DNA of 64,000 nucleotides, taken from positions 1,003,128 through 1,067,127 of the forward strand of contig NZ_CH724159.1 of the NCBI RefSeq assembly GCF_000153045.1, read 5' to 3'. Position numbers and translations under genes: made by a program. The first letter of the stretch is position 1. Every line of letters starts with the position of its first letter. The notes below the pieces were generated by a model, which saw only the letters and a list, made by a program, of their open reading frames with translations, had not been told where the DNA came from and made no database searches. Below are positions 22,689 to 29,459 of this stretch, piece after piece. This DNA is from Synechococcus sp. WH 5701. Its GTDB lineage: Bacteria > Cyanobacteriota > Cyanobacteriia > PCC-6307 > Cyanobiaceae.

Positions 22689-23953
22689 TGTCGGCCCAGC
22701 TCCTGCAGGATGTCCAGTTGCTGCAGGGGCCCGACCAGCCGCTCCAGCGCAGCGATGTGCTGCTCGAGCAGGGCGTGATCACAGCACTTGGTGCCAGCGC
22801 CTGGGACGGGGCGGTGCGGCTCGGCCTGGCAGCGCAACCCGCTGGCTCCTGGCTGCTGGCACCGGCGTTGGTCGATCCCCACAGCGTCCTGGAGGAACCC
22901 GAGGACGGCCGTGCCGAAACCCTCGAGAGCCTGGTCCGCTCAGCCGCGGCGGCCGGCTACGGCACCGTGGCGCTGCTGCCGCGGGCCCGCAACTGGCGCG
23001 ATCGCCCCGAATGCCTCCGCCTCGCGGCGGAGCCCCCCTTCGAGCTGCGGCTGTGGGGGGGATTCAGCCTCGGGGGCCGCGGGGAAGAACTCTCTGCCCA
23101 CGCCGATCTGCTGACCGCCGGTGCCCTCGGACTGGCGGAGGAGGGGGAGCTGCCACCGCTGCCGCTGCTGGAACGGGGACTCAGCATCGGCGAATGCGCC
23201 GATCGTCCCGTGCTTCTGGCACCGCGGAACGCCAGCCTGGATCACGGCGGCTTCGTCCGTGAAGGGGTGGAGGCTCTGCGGGCCGGCTGGCCCCTGGATC
23301 CTCAGCTGAGCGAAACCATCCCCCTGCAGAACCTGCTGGCCCTAGCGACCTCACTGCCCCAGGTGAACCTGCGCCTGGCGAATCTCTCCACTGCCGCTGG
23401 CGTGAAGTTGCTGCGGGCGGCCGATCCGGCGCCGATGGCCACGGTCTGCTGGTGGCATCTGGTGGCCGACAGCGGCAGTCTCGATCCCGTGGCCGAGGGC
23501 TGGCGGCTGGTGCCCTCCCTGGGCACCCCCGAGGATCGCCGTGCCCTGGTGGCGGCCCTGGCCGATGGGGTGATCGGTGCGGTGGCGGTGCACCATCAAC
23601 CGCTCGATCCCGAGGAGCAGTTGTTGCCCCTGGATCAGCGCCGGCCTGGTCTGGCGGGTCACCGTTATGTGCTGCCGCTGTTGTGGAACCAGTTGGTGCG
23701 GGAGCAGGGCTGGAGCCCCGAAGCGCTCTGGCAAGCCCTGTGCTGGGGGCCGGCCCGGCTGCTCGATCTGGAGGAGCCACGGCTCCAGTGCGGCTCCAGG
23801 CGCTGGCTCCTCTTTGACCCGGACATGGAGTGGATCCCCAGCGCCGATAGTCATGCCTCCAAGGCGGCCAACCAGCCCCTGGGGGGCGAGGTCCTCAGGG
23901 GCCGGGTGCTGGCGACGGGGCTGCTGCCCCGGCTTTGGCTGGGACCCCGCTGA
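22688..23953 (+). CDS. dihydroorotase-like protein lacking metal-ligand histidines
   Basis: 421 aa with the amidohydrolase-type layout (beta-sandwich residues at both ends, LAPALVDPHSVLEEPEDGRAETLESLVRSAAAAGYGTVALLPR resembling the first strand of dihydroorotase). The active-site signature DxHxHxR reads DPHSVLE: the second His and the Arg are missing, and other His/Lys ligands are not evident. I therefore read it as a non-catalytic paralogue, comparable to pseudo-dihydroorotases (PyrX) that pair with aspartate carbamoyltransferase, rather than the pathway enzyme. Translationally coupled to the phosphatase upstream; its 3' end overlaps lepB by 59 bp. Confidence 0.7.
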   Translation: MSAQLLQDVQLLQGPDQPLQRSDVLLEQGVITALGASAWDGAVRLGLAAQPAGSWLLAPALVDPHSVLEEPEDGRAETLESLVRSAAAAGYGTVALLPRARNWRDRPECLRLAAEPPFELRLWGGFSLGGRGEELSAHADLLTAGALGLAEEGELPPLPLLERGLSIGECADRPVLLAPRNASLDHGGFVREGVEALRAGWPLDPQLSETIPLQNLLALATSLPQVNLRLANLSTAAGVKLLRAADPAPMATVCWWHLVADSGSLDPVAEGWRLVPSLGTPEDRRALVAALADGVIGAVAVHHQPLDPEEQLLPLDQRRPGLAGHRYVLPLLWNQLVREQGWSPEALWQALCWGPARLLDLEEPRLQCGSRRWLLFDPDMEWIPSADSHASKAANQPLGGEVLRGRVLATGLLPRLWLGPR

Positions 23954-24725
23954 GGGGATCCGGAGCCCCCAGGGGACCTGTGCGATCCAGCGGCCAGAAG
24001 CGGTAGAAGGCCCTGCCAATGATCTCCTTGCGGGGCAGGAAGGGACCACCGGGCCAGAAGCGTCCGTCCCAGCTGTTGGCGCGGTTGTCGCCGAGGGCCA
24101 GCACGGTCCCAGGGGGCACGACAGTGTCGAGGGTGCGGCAGGGACCGATGCCCTGGCTGTCGATCGGGCAGAAGTTCTCGACGTAGGGCTCGCTGATGGC
24201 CTTGCCGTTGATGCTCAGCTGCCCGCGTGGGTTGACCACCACCCGGTCGCCGGGGATGGCCACCACCCGTTTGATGTAGGCATCGCAGGCGGGCTCCTGG
24301 AGGCCCGGGATCGAGCCGATCAGGGGGAGGTTCACCAGCAGGCAGCCCAGGGGGCTCGGGCTTCGATTGGCCTGCAAGGCGGGGTCGAAGTGAAAGGGGG
24401 AGTGGAAAACCACGATTTCTCCCCGCCGGGGGGCACGGCTGCGAAAGGTGATCTTCTCCACCAGCAGCCGGTCCTGGATCTGAAGGCCGGGCAGCATCGA
24501 GCCCGAGGGGATGAAGCGGGCCTCCAGCAGAAACTGACGGATCCCCAGTGCCACCGCCAGGGTGAGCAGCACGCTGCGCCAGAACGCCCAGGAGCTCTCC
24601 GAGCCCTGGCCCGAGTGCTCCTGCGGCTTCGACCCCTTCTCCGGCTCGTGTTCAGGTATCCCAGCTGGTGTGGTCGGTGATGGGGAATCCTCGGCGCTCA
24701 ATGCTCTCCTGCTGGAGCCGGTCAC
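23895..24725 (-). CDS. lepB: signal peptidase I
   Basis: Membrane serine protease that removes signal peptides. 276 aa: polar N-terminus, one anchor (FWRSVLLTLAVALGIRQFLL), the nucleophile Ser in FIPSGSMLPGL, the general-base Lys in YIKRVVAIPGDRV, and the C-terminal box ALGDNRANSWDGRFWPGGP. An insertion between Ser and Lys boxes (residues about 110-150) is longer than minimal enzymes. The C-terminal Ala/Pro tail (AGAAAPSPAPGP) overlaps the end of the dihydroorotase-like gene. Start ATG 24725. Confidence 0.93.
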   Translation of the reverse strand: MTGSSRRALSAEDSPSPTTPAGIPEHEPEKGSKPQEHSGQGSESSWAFWRSVLLTLAVALGIRQFLLEARFIPSGSMLPGLQIQDRLLVEKITFRSRAPRRGEIVVFHSPFHFDPALQANRSPSPLGCLLVNLPLIGSIPGLQEPACDAYIKRVVAIPGDRVVVNPRGQLSINGKAISEPYVENFCPIDSQGIGPCRTLDTVVPPGTVLALGDNRANSWDGRFWPGGPFLPRKEIIGRAFYRFWPLDRTGPLGAPDPLSGVPAKAGAAAPSPAPGP

Positions 24726-24786
24726 CCTAAGGCTCCGGAGCGGGGCAATCCCCCTCCCTACCCTGGGTCAATCGACGCTGTTCTCC

Positions 24787-26328
24787 ATGGTGCGGCCGCG
24801 CTGGCATCTGAGGTCCTCGGCAGGCAGCAACCGCCTTGGACATCGCTGGGATCAGTTCGTTGCGCTCTGGGCGGCCTTCAATCTGCTCTGGGTCTGCTTC
24901 GACATCACCTACGTGCCCCTGCGGACGTTCTGGCTCCAGCGCAACCTCTATCCCCTGCCCTCGGCCCCGCTCGTGCTGCGGCTCGGCTTTCTGCCCGACA
25001 TCACGCCCCACTACGACCCGGTGAAGGGGATCGAAGCCCACCGGGAAACCCAGGCCTACCTGGATGCGTTCGATCAGATGGACCGCGCCCTGCTGGCCGG
25101 GTCCTCAGCCAGCGACCTGCGCCGTCGTCAGGTTGCGCTCACCGATCAGATGATCGACGACAACCCATTTCTGGCCTCGGGTGGCTCCGGCACGCTGGAG
25201 AAGATCAAGAATCGCCTGCGCGAGCGCGCCGACCAGGATTCGGCCAAACAATCGGCCGAACAGCTGCTTGGAGACGACTGGCTGAGCCGCCAGCCCTGGA
25301 GCGAGGAGCGCCGCTTCTGGCAGCAGCAGGTGCTGCCGCTGGTGGCCACCAACTACTGGCGCTCCATCGATGAGAACGGCCGTCCCACCGACAATTTCTG
25401 GCGCTTTGATCTGCTGCTTTTCCAGAGCGTCTTCCTGGCTGACATCCTGCTGCGGGCGGCACGGCTGCGCCGCCGCCTGCCTGGCCTGAGCTGGGGTGAG
25501 GCCCTGCTGCGGCGCTGGACTGATCTGCCCCTGCTGATGCCGTTCTGGCGCTGGCTGCGCCTGATTCCTGTGGTGGAGAGGCTTCAGACCAGTGGCCTGG
25601 TGAACATGGAGCCCCTTCGGGCTGTGGTCAGCCGAGCGGTGGTGGCCCTCCTTGCCGTGGAGCTGTTCGAGGTGCTCGCCCTGCAGCTCATGGACGGGGC
25701 CCAGGGCTTGATCCGCTCCCCCCAGTGGCCCCAGCGGATCCGCCGACTGCGCAGCCATCAGAGCGTCTCGATCAACGACGAGCGTGAACTGGTGGAACTG
25801 ATGCGCATCTGGGGCCCCCTGCTGCTCAGCGATGTCGGCCCTCGGCTGGCGCCCCAGCTCCAGGCCGTCCTGGCCCATGCCCTGCAGCAGACGCTTCAAT
25901 CGATGGTGGTGCCACCGGGTCTGCGCCAGCTTCAGCTGCTGATGCAGGTCGAGCAGCAACTCACCCAGCAGCTCGCCTCCGGAATGGTGGACAGCATGAT
26001 GGAGCTCTCGCGCGGCGCTGGCTCAAGGCTGCAGCGGCGCGACAACCGCCAGATCGATCTGCTGCGTGATTGCGTCGATCGTTTCTGGGACGAGCTGGCC
26101 CAAGCCCTCGAAAGTGGTCCGGTGCTGGAGCGCAGCCAGCAGCTGGTCTGCGCGCTGCTGGAGGAACTCAAGCTCACCTACCTGGCCCAGATCAATCGCA
26201 CCGGGATCGATGCCCTGATTCGTGAGCTGGATCAGCTCACGGTGCCACCGTCGACCGCAGCTCAGGACCAGCCGATCGGAGCAGAGGCTTCAGGGCTTCC
26301 TTCCAGATCTCGGGATCAAAGCCCGTGA
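24787..26328 (+). CDS. conserved membrane-associated protein, function unknown
   Basis: 513 aa. One clear hydrophobic segment near the N-terminus (FVALWAAFNLLWVCFDITYVPL) followed by charged helical regions (DQMDRALLAGSSASDLRRRQ; ERELVELMRIWGPLLLSDV), a middle hydrophobic patch (VVSRAVVALLAVELFEVLALQL), and a long Gln/Leu-rich helical C-terminus that may be coiled. No catalytic motif seen. Start ATG 24787 (MVRPRWHLRSS); the frame upstream is lepB antisense. The last 92 bases overlap the convergent ArsC-like gene. Confidence 0.75.
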   Translation: MVRPRWHLRSSAGSNRLGHRWDQFVALWAAFNLLWVCFDITYVPLRTFWLQRNLYPLPSAPLVLRLGFLPDITPHYDPVKGIEAHRETQAYLDAFDQMDRALLAGSSASDLRRRQVALTDQMIDDNPFLASGGSGTLEKIKNRLRERADQDSAKQSAEQLLGDDWLSRQPWSEERRFWQQQVLPLVATNYWRSIDENGRPTDNFWRFDLLLFQSVFLADILLRAARLRRRLPGLSWGEALLRRWTDLPLLMPFWRWLRLIPVVERLQTSGLVNMEPLRAVVSRAVVALLAVELFEVLALQLMDGAQGLIRSPQWPQRIRRLRSHQSVSINDERELVELMRIWGPLLLSDVGPRLAPQLQAVLAHALQQTLQSMVVPPGLRQLQLLMQVEQQLTQQLASGMVDSMMELSRGAGSRLQRRDNRQIDLLRDCVDRFWDELAQALESGPVLERSQQLVCALLEELKLTYLAQINRTGIDALIRELDQLTVPPSTAAQDQPIGAEASGLPSRSRDQSP

Positions 26329-26665
26329 GCACCGCAACGCCTTCAGCCAGCAGAAGGGGGCGGCGGATCAACTTGCCATCAGCGGCCAGGGCTGTGATGG
26401 CTTCGTCGCGAGACATTGCCTTGACCTGGGCGGCTCCAAGGGCGCGGTAACTGGCCCCGCTGGTGTTGAACAAGCGCCGGGGGTCAGCAAGGCTCGCCCA
26501 GATGTGCTCCAGCTGCGCCTTGGATGGGGGCGAGAGGGTGATGTCGACCAGATCCACCTCCAGGCCCTCAGCCGCAAGCCACTTCAGGGCCCGCCGGCAG
26601 GTGGAGCACTTCGGATAGCTGTAGAGCCGAGGGCGGCCTCCGCTGGAGGCGCCAGCTGGGCTCAC
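26237..26665 (-). CDS. ArsC/Spx-family thioredoxin-fold protein
   Basis: 142 aa. RLYSYPKCSTCRRALKWLAAEGLEV is the ArsC/Spx/YffB signature, here with a CxxC pair (Cys-Ser-Thr-Cys) as in Spx-type proteins; SKAQLEHIWASL and LIRRPLLLAEGVAVLTGF follow as in the family. It may be a glutaredoxin-coupled reductase or a redox-sensing adaptor; arsenate activity cannot be inferred. GTG start at 26665 overlaps the stop of the ferredoxin gene as GTGA, so the two are likely translated together. Confidence 0.85.
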   Translation of the reverse strand: MSPAGASSGGRPRLYSYPKCSTCRRALKWLAAEGLEVDLVDITLSPPSKAQLEHIWASLADPRRLFNTSGASYRALGAAQVKAMSRDEAITALAADGKLIRRPLLLAEGVAVLTGFDPEIWKEALKPLLRSAGPELRSTVAP

Positions 26666-27024
26666 TTCCGCCCGACGAGCGATTTCAGCGCACCGACAAG
26701 GCTGTTGGAGCCCTTGCCCACGGCGGCGTCCGGCCGGGTGCGGATGGTCACGTCGCCGTTGACGCTGGTGCGGCAGCTGAGGCGGTAGTTGGCTGGGCGA
26801 TCAGACAGGTAAACCTGCTCGACATCGCTGCGGGGCGAAAGATTCTGGGCGCCCTCAAGCACCTCGACGACGCAGGTGCCGCACTGGCCCAGGCCGCCGC
26901 AATTGTTGAGGTTGTTCAGACCCTTGTAGGGGTTGATGCCGGCATCCAAAGCCGCCTGGCGCAGGTTGGCCCCCTCGATACAACCAACCTTCTGGTCTTC
27001 ATTATCGAAGCGGATGGTGGGCAC
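26662..27024 (-). CDS. 2Fe-2S ferredoxin-like protein
   Basis: 120 aa. The cluster Cys residues are spaced C-x5-C-x2-C-x32-C (NNCGGLGQCGTCVVEVL ... YRLSCRTSV). Photosynthetic plant-type ferredoxins have C-x4-C-x2-C, so this is not PetF; the first spacing resembles adrenodoxin-like proteins. A basic C-terminal tail (KGSNSLVGALKSLVGRK) extends beyond the fold. Start ATG 27024 (MPTIRFDNEDQKVGC). Coupled to the ArsC-like gene by a 4-bp overlap, suggesting a shared redox role (inference). Confidence 0.88.
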   Translation of the reverse strand: MPTIRFDNEDQKVGCIEGANLRQAALDAGINPYKGLNNLNNCGGLGQCGTCVVEVLEGAQNLSPRSDVEQVYLSDRPANYRLSCRTSVNGDVTIRTRPDAAVGKGSNSLVGALKSLVGRK

Positions 27025-27154
27025 GGATCGCAGCGGCTACTGGCGCATACCAACTTACCTTCCGGCGGGTCTTGGCATGGCCGCCTTGCAAAGGTTGTTG
27101 GTCCGGGCGCCGCCGCCGCCGCTGCCTACGATCCTCAAGAGCGCGCACAGGGCC

Positions 27155-27838
27155 ATGGCTGCACCGATCAGCGGCGAACTCTCCGGGTATGACCAGGTGG
27201 TGCAGGGCCTGATCCCTGGCTACGCCAGCCTTGCCCGCCTCGGGGTGGCCCTGCTGGCGGCCTCACCCCTTGCAGCCCAGGCAGGAGCTGAGGTGCTGGT
27301 GGCCGGCTGCGGAACCGGGGCCGAGCTGGTGGAGGCCCTGGCCCAGCGCCCCGACTGGCGACTGAGCGCGATCGATCCCTCCGAGGTGATGCTCAGCGCC
27401 GCCCAGCAGCGCCTCGGCACCGCGGCAACTGGCCTCACCTGGCAGCAGAGCACCGTGGAGGCGCTGGAGCTGGAGGCCAGCTTCGATGGGGCACTCTCGG
27501 TGCTGGTGCTGCAGGCCTTACCCGATGACGGCAGCAAGCTGGCGTTTCTTTCGGCCCTGGCCCGCTGCCTCCGGCCTGGGGGCCAGCTGGTGCTGGTGGA
27601 TCTGATGCGCCCGGCCCTACCCCTGCTGGAAGAGCAGATGGCTGAGGCCTGGCTGGGTTTCCAGCGGGCTTCCCAGCTCGAGGCACCCCTTGAACTGCTC
27701 GAGCCACTCACCCACGGGGCCCATCCAGTGGGCCTGGCGCGGCTCACCGCTCTGGTGAACGCCGCTGGCTTCGGGGATCCGGCGCGGGTGTTCCAGGCCC
27801 TCGATTACGAGGGCTTCCTGCTGCAGCGCTCGTCCTGA
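27155..27838 (+). CDS. class I SAM-dependent methyltransferase
   Basis: 227 aa from ATG 27155 (MAAPISGELSGYDQ); an in-frame ATG at 27077 would add 26 residues. Motif I is EVLVAGCGTGAELVEAL, motif II region LSAIDPSEVMLSAAQQRL, then FDGALSVLVLQALPDD and LRPGGQLVLVDLMRP, a Methyltransf_11-like pattern. The substrate is unknown. Divergent from the ferredoxin gene; 3' end overlaps the convergent pyrophosphatase-like gene by 34 bp. Confidence 0.82.
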   Translation: MAAPISGELSGYDQVVQGLIPGYASLARLGVALLAASPLAAQAGAEVLVAGCGTGAELVEALAQRPDWRLSAIDPSEVMLSAAQQRLGTAATGLTWQQSTVEALELEASFDGALSVLVLQALPDDGSKLAFLSALARCLRPGGQLVLVDLMRPALPLLEEQMAEAWLGFQRASQLEAPLELLEPLTHGAHPVGLARLTALVNAAGFGDPARVFQALDYEGFLLQRSS

Positions 27839-28350
27839 TCGGCGCGGGCGGCCTGGATGCAGCGCTCCAGCAGGGCAGGAACGGCATCGGCGTCCTCCCA
27901 TCCGATGATCTCAACCGCCCGCCCCTCCAGATTCTTGTAGGTGCGAAAAAATTCGGCCACATCCTCGAGCTGGTTCGCAGCGATCTGGCGAATGCTGCAC
28001 AACCCGCTCTGACGGCCGTCGGCCTCGGGAACGCACAACAGTTTTCCGTCATGGGCGCCGCAGTCGATCATGTCGAGGTAGCCGATTGGCCGGGCGGTGA
28101 TCAGGCAGCCGGCGAAGGTGGGCTCTTCCATGATCACCATCGCGTCGAGGGGAGCTCCGTCCTGGGCAAGGGTGTTGGGAACGAAGCCGTAGTCGAACGG
28201 ATAGCGGACCGAGGAGTGCAGCACTCGATCGAGAGCCATCAGGCCGGCCACGCTGTTGTATTCGTACTTGTTGCGACTACCGGCGGGGATCTCCACCACC
28301 AGATTCACCAATCCCTGGGATGGCGAGGCGGCCAGGCTGCTGATGTCCAC
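27805..28350 (-). CDS. family I inorganic pyrophosphatase paralogue with active-site Asp-to-Ala change
   Basis: 181 aa from GTG 28350 (VDISSLAASPS), matching the start of Synechocystis-type enzymes; an ATG at 28401 would add 17 residues. Nearly all catalytic residues are kept: EIPAGSRNKYEYN, ALDRVL, RYPFDYGF, MIDCGAHDGK, FRTYKNLE. But the signature DGDPLD reads DGAPLD: the Asp equivalent to E. coli Asp67 is Ala (codon 28153-28155, GCT, one base from GAT). Family knowledge says this Asp activates the nucleophilic water. A second, intact pyrophosphatase lies at 49.4-50.0 kb, so this copy may be impaired or repurposed. Confidence 0.85.
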   Translation of the reverse strand: MDISSLAASPSQGLVNLVVEIPAGSRNKYEYNSVAGLMALDRVLHSSVRYPFDYGFVPNTLAQDGAPLDAMVIMEEPTFAGCLITARPIGYLDMIDCGAHDGKLLCVPEADGRQSGLCSIRQIAANQLEDVAEFFRTYKNLEGRAVEIIGWEDADAVPALLERCIQAARADQDERCSRKPS

Positions 28351-28636
28351 GACTGATGGGGATGGAGAAGCGGGGATCAGCCCGGAAAGCGCTGCGCTCA
28401 AGCAGAACCGCAGCCACAGGAACGATCAGCGCCAGCAGGGCGATCGTGACTCCAAGGAGCGGTGAGCCGGGATCCAGAAATCCGTCTGGATTGTACGAAT
28501 CATCTGTGGAACCCCCTCTTGCTGCTGGCGACCCACTCCCTGACTCGGTGGCGGTGGGGGTGAGGAGGTTGGCGAACACTGCAGAGGCAGTGGCTGTGGC
28601 TGTGGGAGTGCCGGTTCGCGGAGGTTCGGAATCCAT
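28277..28636 (-). CDS. possible small single-pass membrane protein
   Basis: 119 aa from ATG 28636: a Thr/Ser/Gly-rich N-terminus, one strong transmembrane segment (LLGVTIALLALIVPVAAVLL) flanked by an acidic outside and basic LERSAFRADPRF inside, then a Gly/Pro-rich tail that overlaps the pyrophosphatase-like gene by 74 bp. The hydrophobic segment looks genuine, but the tail and overlap are suspicious and I recognise no family. It could instead be a shorter gene with a frame difference at its end. Confidence 0.4.
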   Translation of the reverse strand: MDSEPPRTGTPTATATASAVFANLLTPTATESGSGSPAARGGSTDDSYNPDGFLDPGSPLLGVTIALLALIVPVAAVLLERSAFRADPRFSIPISRGHQQPGRLAIPGIGESGGGDPRR

Positions 28637-28818
28637 GGAGAGGGATGAGGGACCAGCTTCAAGGTGCAGAGTTCGATGGGCACTCAGGCCGATCAAAGAG
28701 CTGAACCTGGAAGCGGCAACGACCTGGCTGGAGGAAAGAAAACAACCTTCAGTCAGTCGGTTACCAACTTCAATATGCCACCTCTGGCACCCGTCTGCCC
28801 AAGCCCATGACGGGCCTC

Positions 28819-29295
28819 TCAGGCGGCAGGGCGCGACTGCTCCAGCTGATCGCGCTTGCTGCTGAGCACCGCCGGGGCCTGATCCAGATCCTGGAGGCTG
28901 TGCCGGATGGCCTGAAGTTCCTGGAGGATCGAGCTCAGCAGCTGCTGGGTGGCCGTCGAGGGCGAATTGAGCACCTCCACCGTCACCTCCTTGATGCGGA
29001 GCACATCGCGAGCGAAACGGGCCACCTCATTGGGGTGAAACAGCAGAGCCTCCTTCTGATCGGTGCGGTATTCCGGATTGAGCTTGCGCGGATTGAATGG
29101 TGGGTTGAGGTTGCGGGGATCGGTGTTGGTGTATCGGTACACCGAGGCCCTGGAACGGTTGAGCGCTTTCTGCACCTCGTCGATGCCGATCAGTCCTTCG
29201 CTCGATTCGGGGCCAGGATCAGGCAGGCCGGCAGGCCAGGAGGGCGCCACGGTCGGTGGGAGCTCTCCGTTGGAGCCGGCCGTGGGTGCAACCAT
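28819..29295 (-). CDS. conserved protein with MerR/excisionase-like helix-turn-helix
   Basis: 158 aa from ATG 29295 (MVAPTAGSNG); an upstream ATG at 29325 is possible but lies close to a TAATGT box. After a Pro-rich leader, GLIGIDEVQKALNRSRASVYRYTNTDPRNLNPPFNPRKLN resembles a winged or MerR-like recognition helix, then NPEYR... and a C-terminal helical region (TQQLLSSILQELQAIRHSLQDLD) likely to oligomerise. Probably a DNA-binding regulator; the target is unknown. Divergent from proS. Confidence 0.65.
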   Translation of the reverse strand: MVAPTAGSNGELPPTVAPSWPAGLPDPGPESSEGLIGIDEVQKALNRSRASVYRYTNTDPRNLNPPFNPRKLNPEYRTDQKEALLFHPNEVARFARDVLRIKEVTVEVLNSPSTATQQLLSSILQELQAIRHSLQDLDQAPAVLSSKRDQLEQSRPAA

Positions 29296-29344
29296 AAGAC
29301 TTATCTTGGACGGCTGGGAATGCATGCCGACATTAGCAGAGGAA

Positions 29345-29360
29345 GCCTGGTTGGCCAGGC
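29345..29360. promoter_or_regulatory. inverted repeat between the HTH gene and proS
   Basis: GCCTGG-ttgg-CCAGGC, perfect 6-bp arms with a 4-bp spacer, lies in the 164-bp divergent region. It could be the binding site of the HTH protein encoded next to it, giving autoregulation; this is inference from position only. Confidence 0.3.
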
Positions 29361-29402
29361 CTCTGAATCGGCCCACCCGGTGGGGTGATTAAACCGGTCC
29401 CG

Positions 29403-29431
29403 TTGGCCCCCTGCAAGACCCGGTGATAAGG
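29403..29431 (+). promoter_or_regulatory. possible promoter of proS
   Basis: TTGGCC at 29403-29408 and ATAAGG at 29426-29431 are 17 bp apart, 28 bp before the proS ATG. Both hexamers are only partial matches to sigma-70 consensus, in a region somewhat richer in A/T than its surroundings. Confidence 0.25.
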
Positions 29432-29459
29432 TCCCAGGCCGCTCAAGCTGCTCATTTCC

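Noticed and set aside
28637..28818. Possible small RNA or terminator in a locally A/T-richer gap
   Set aside because: A CCCGTC...GACGGG pairing exists but no U-tract or known RNA motif; not enough to call.
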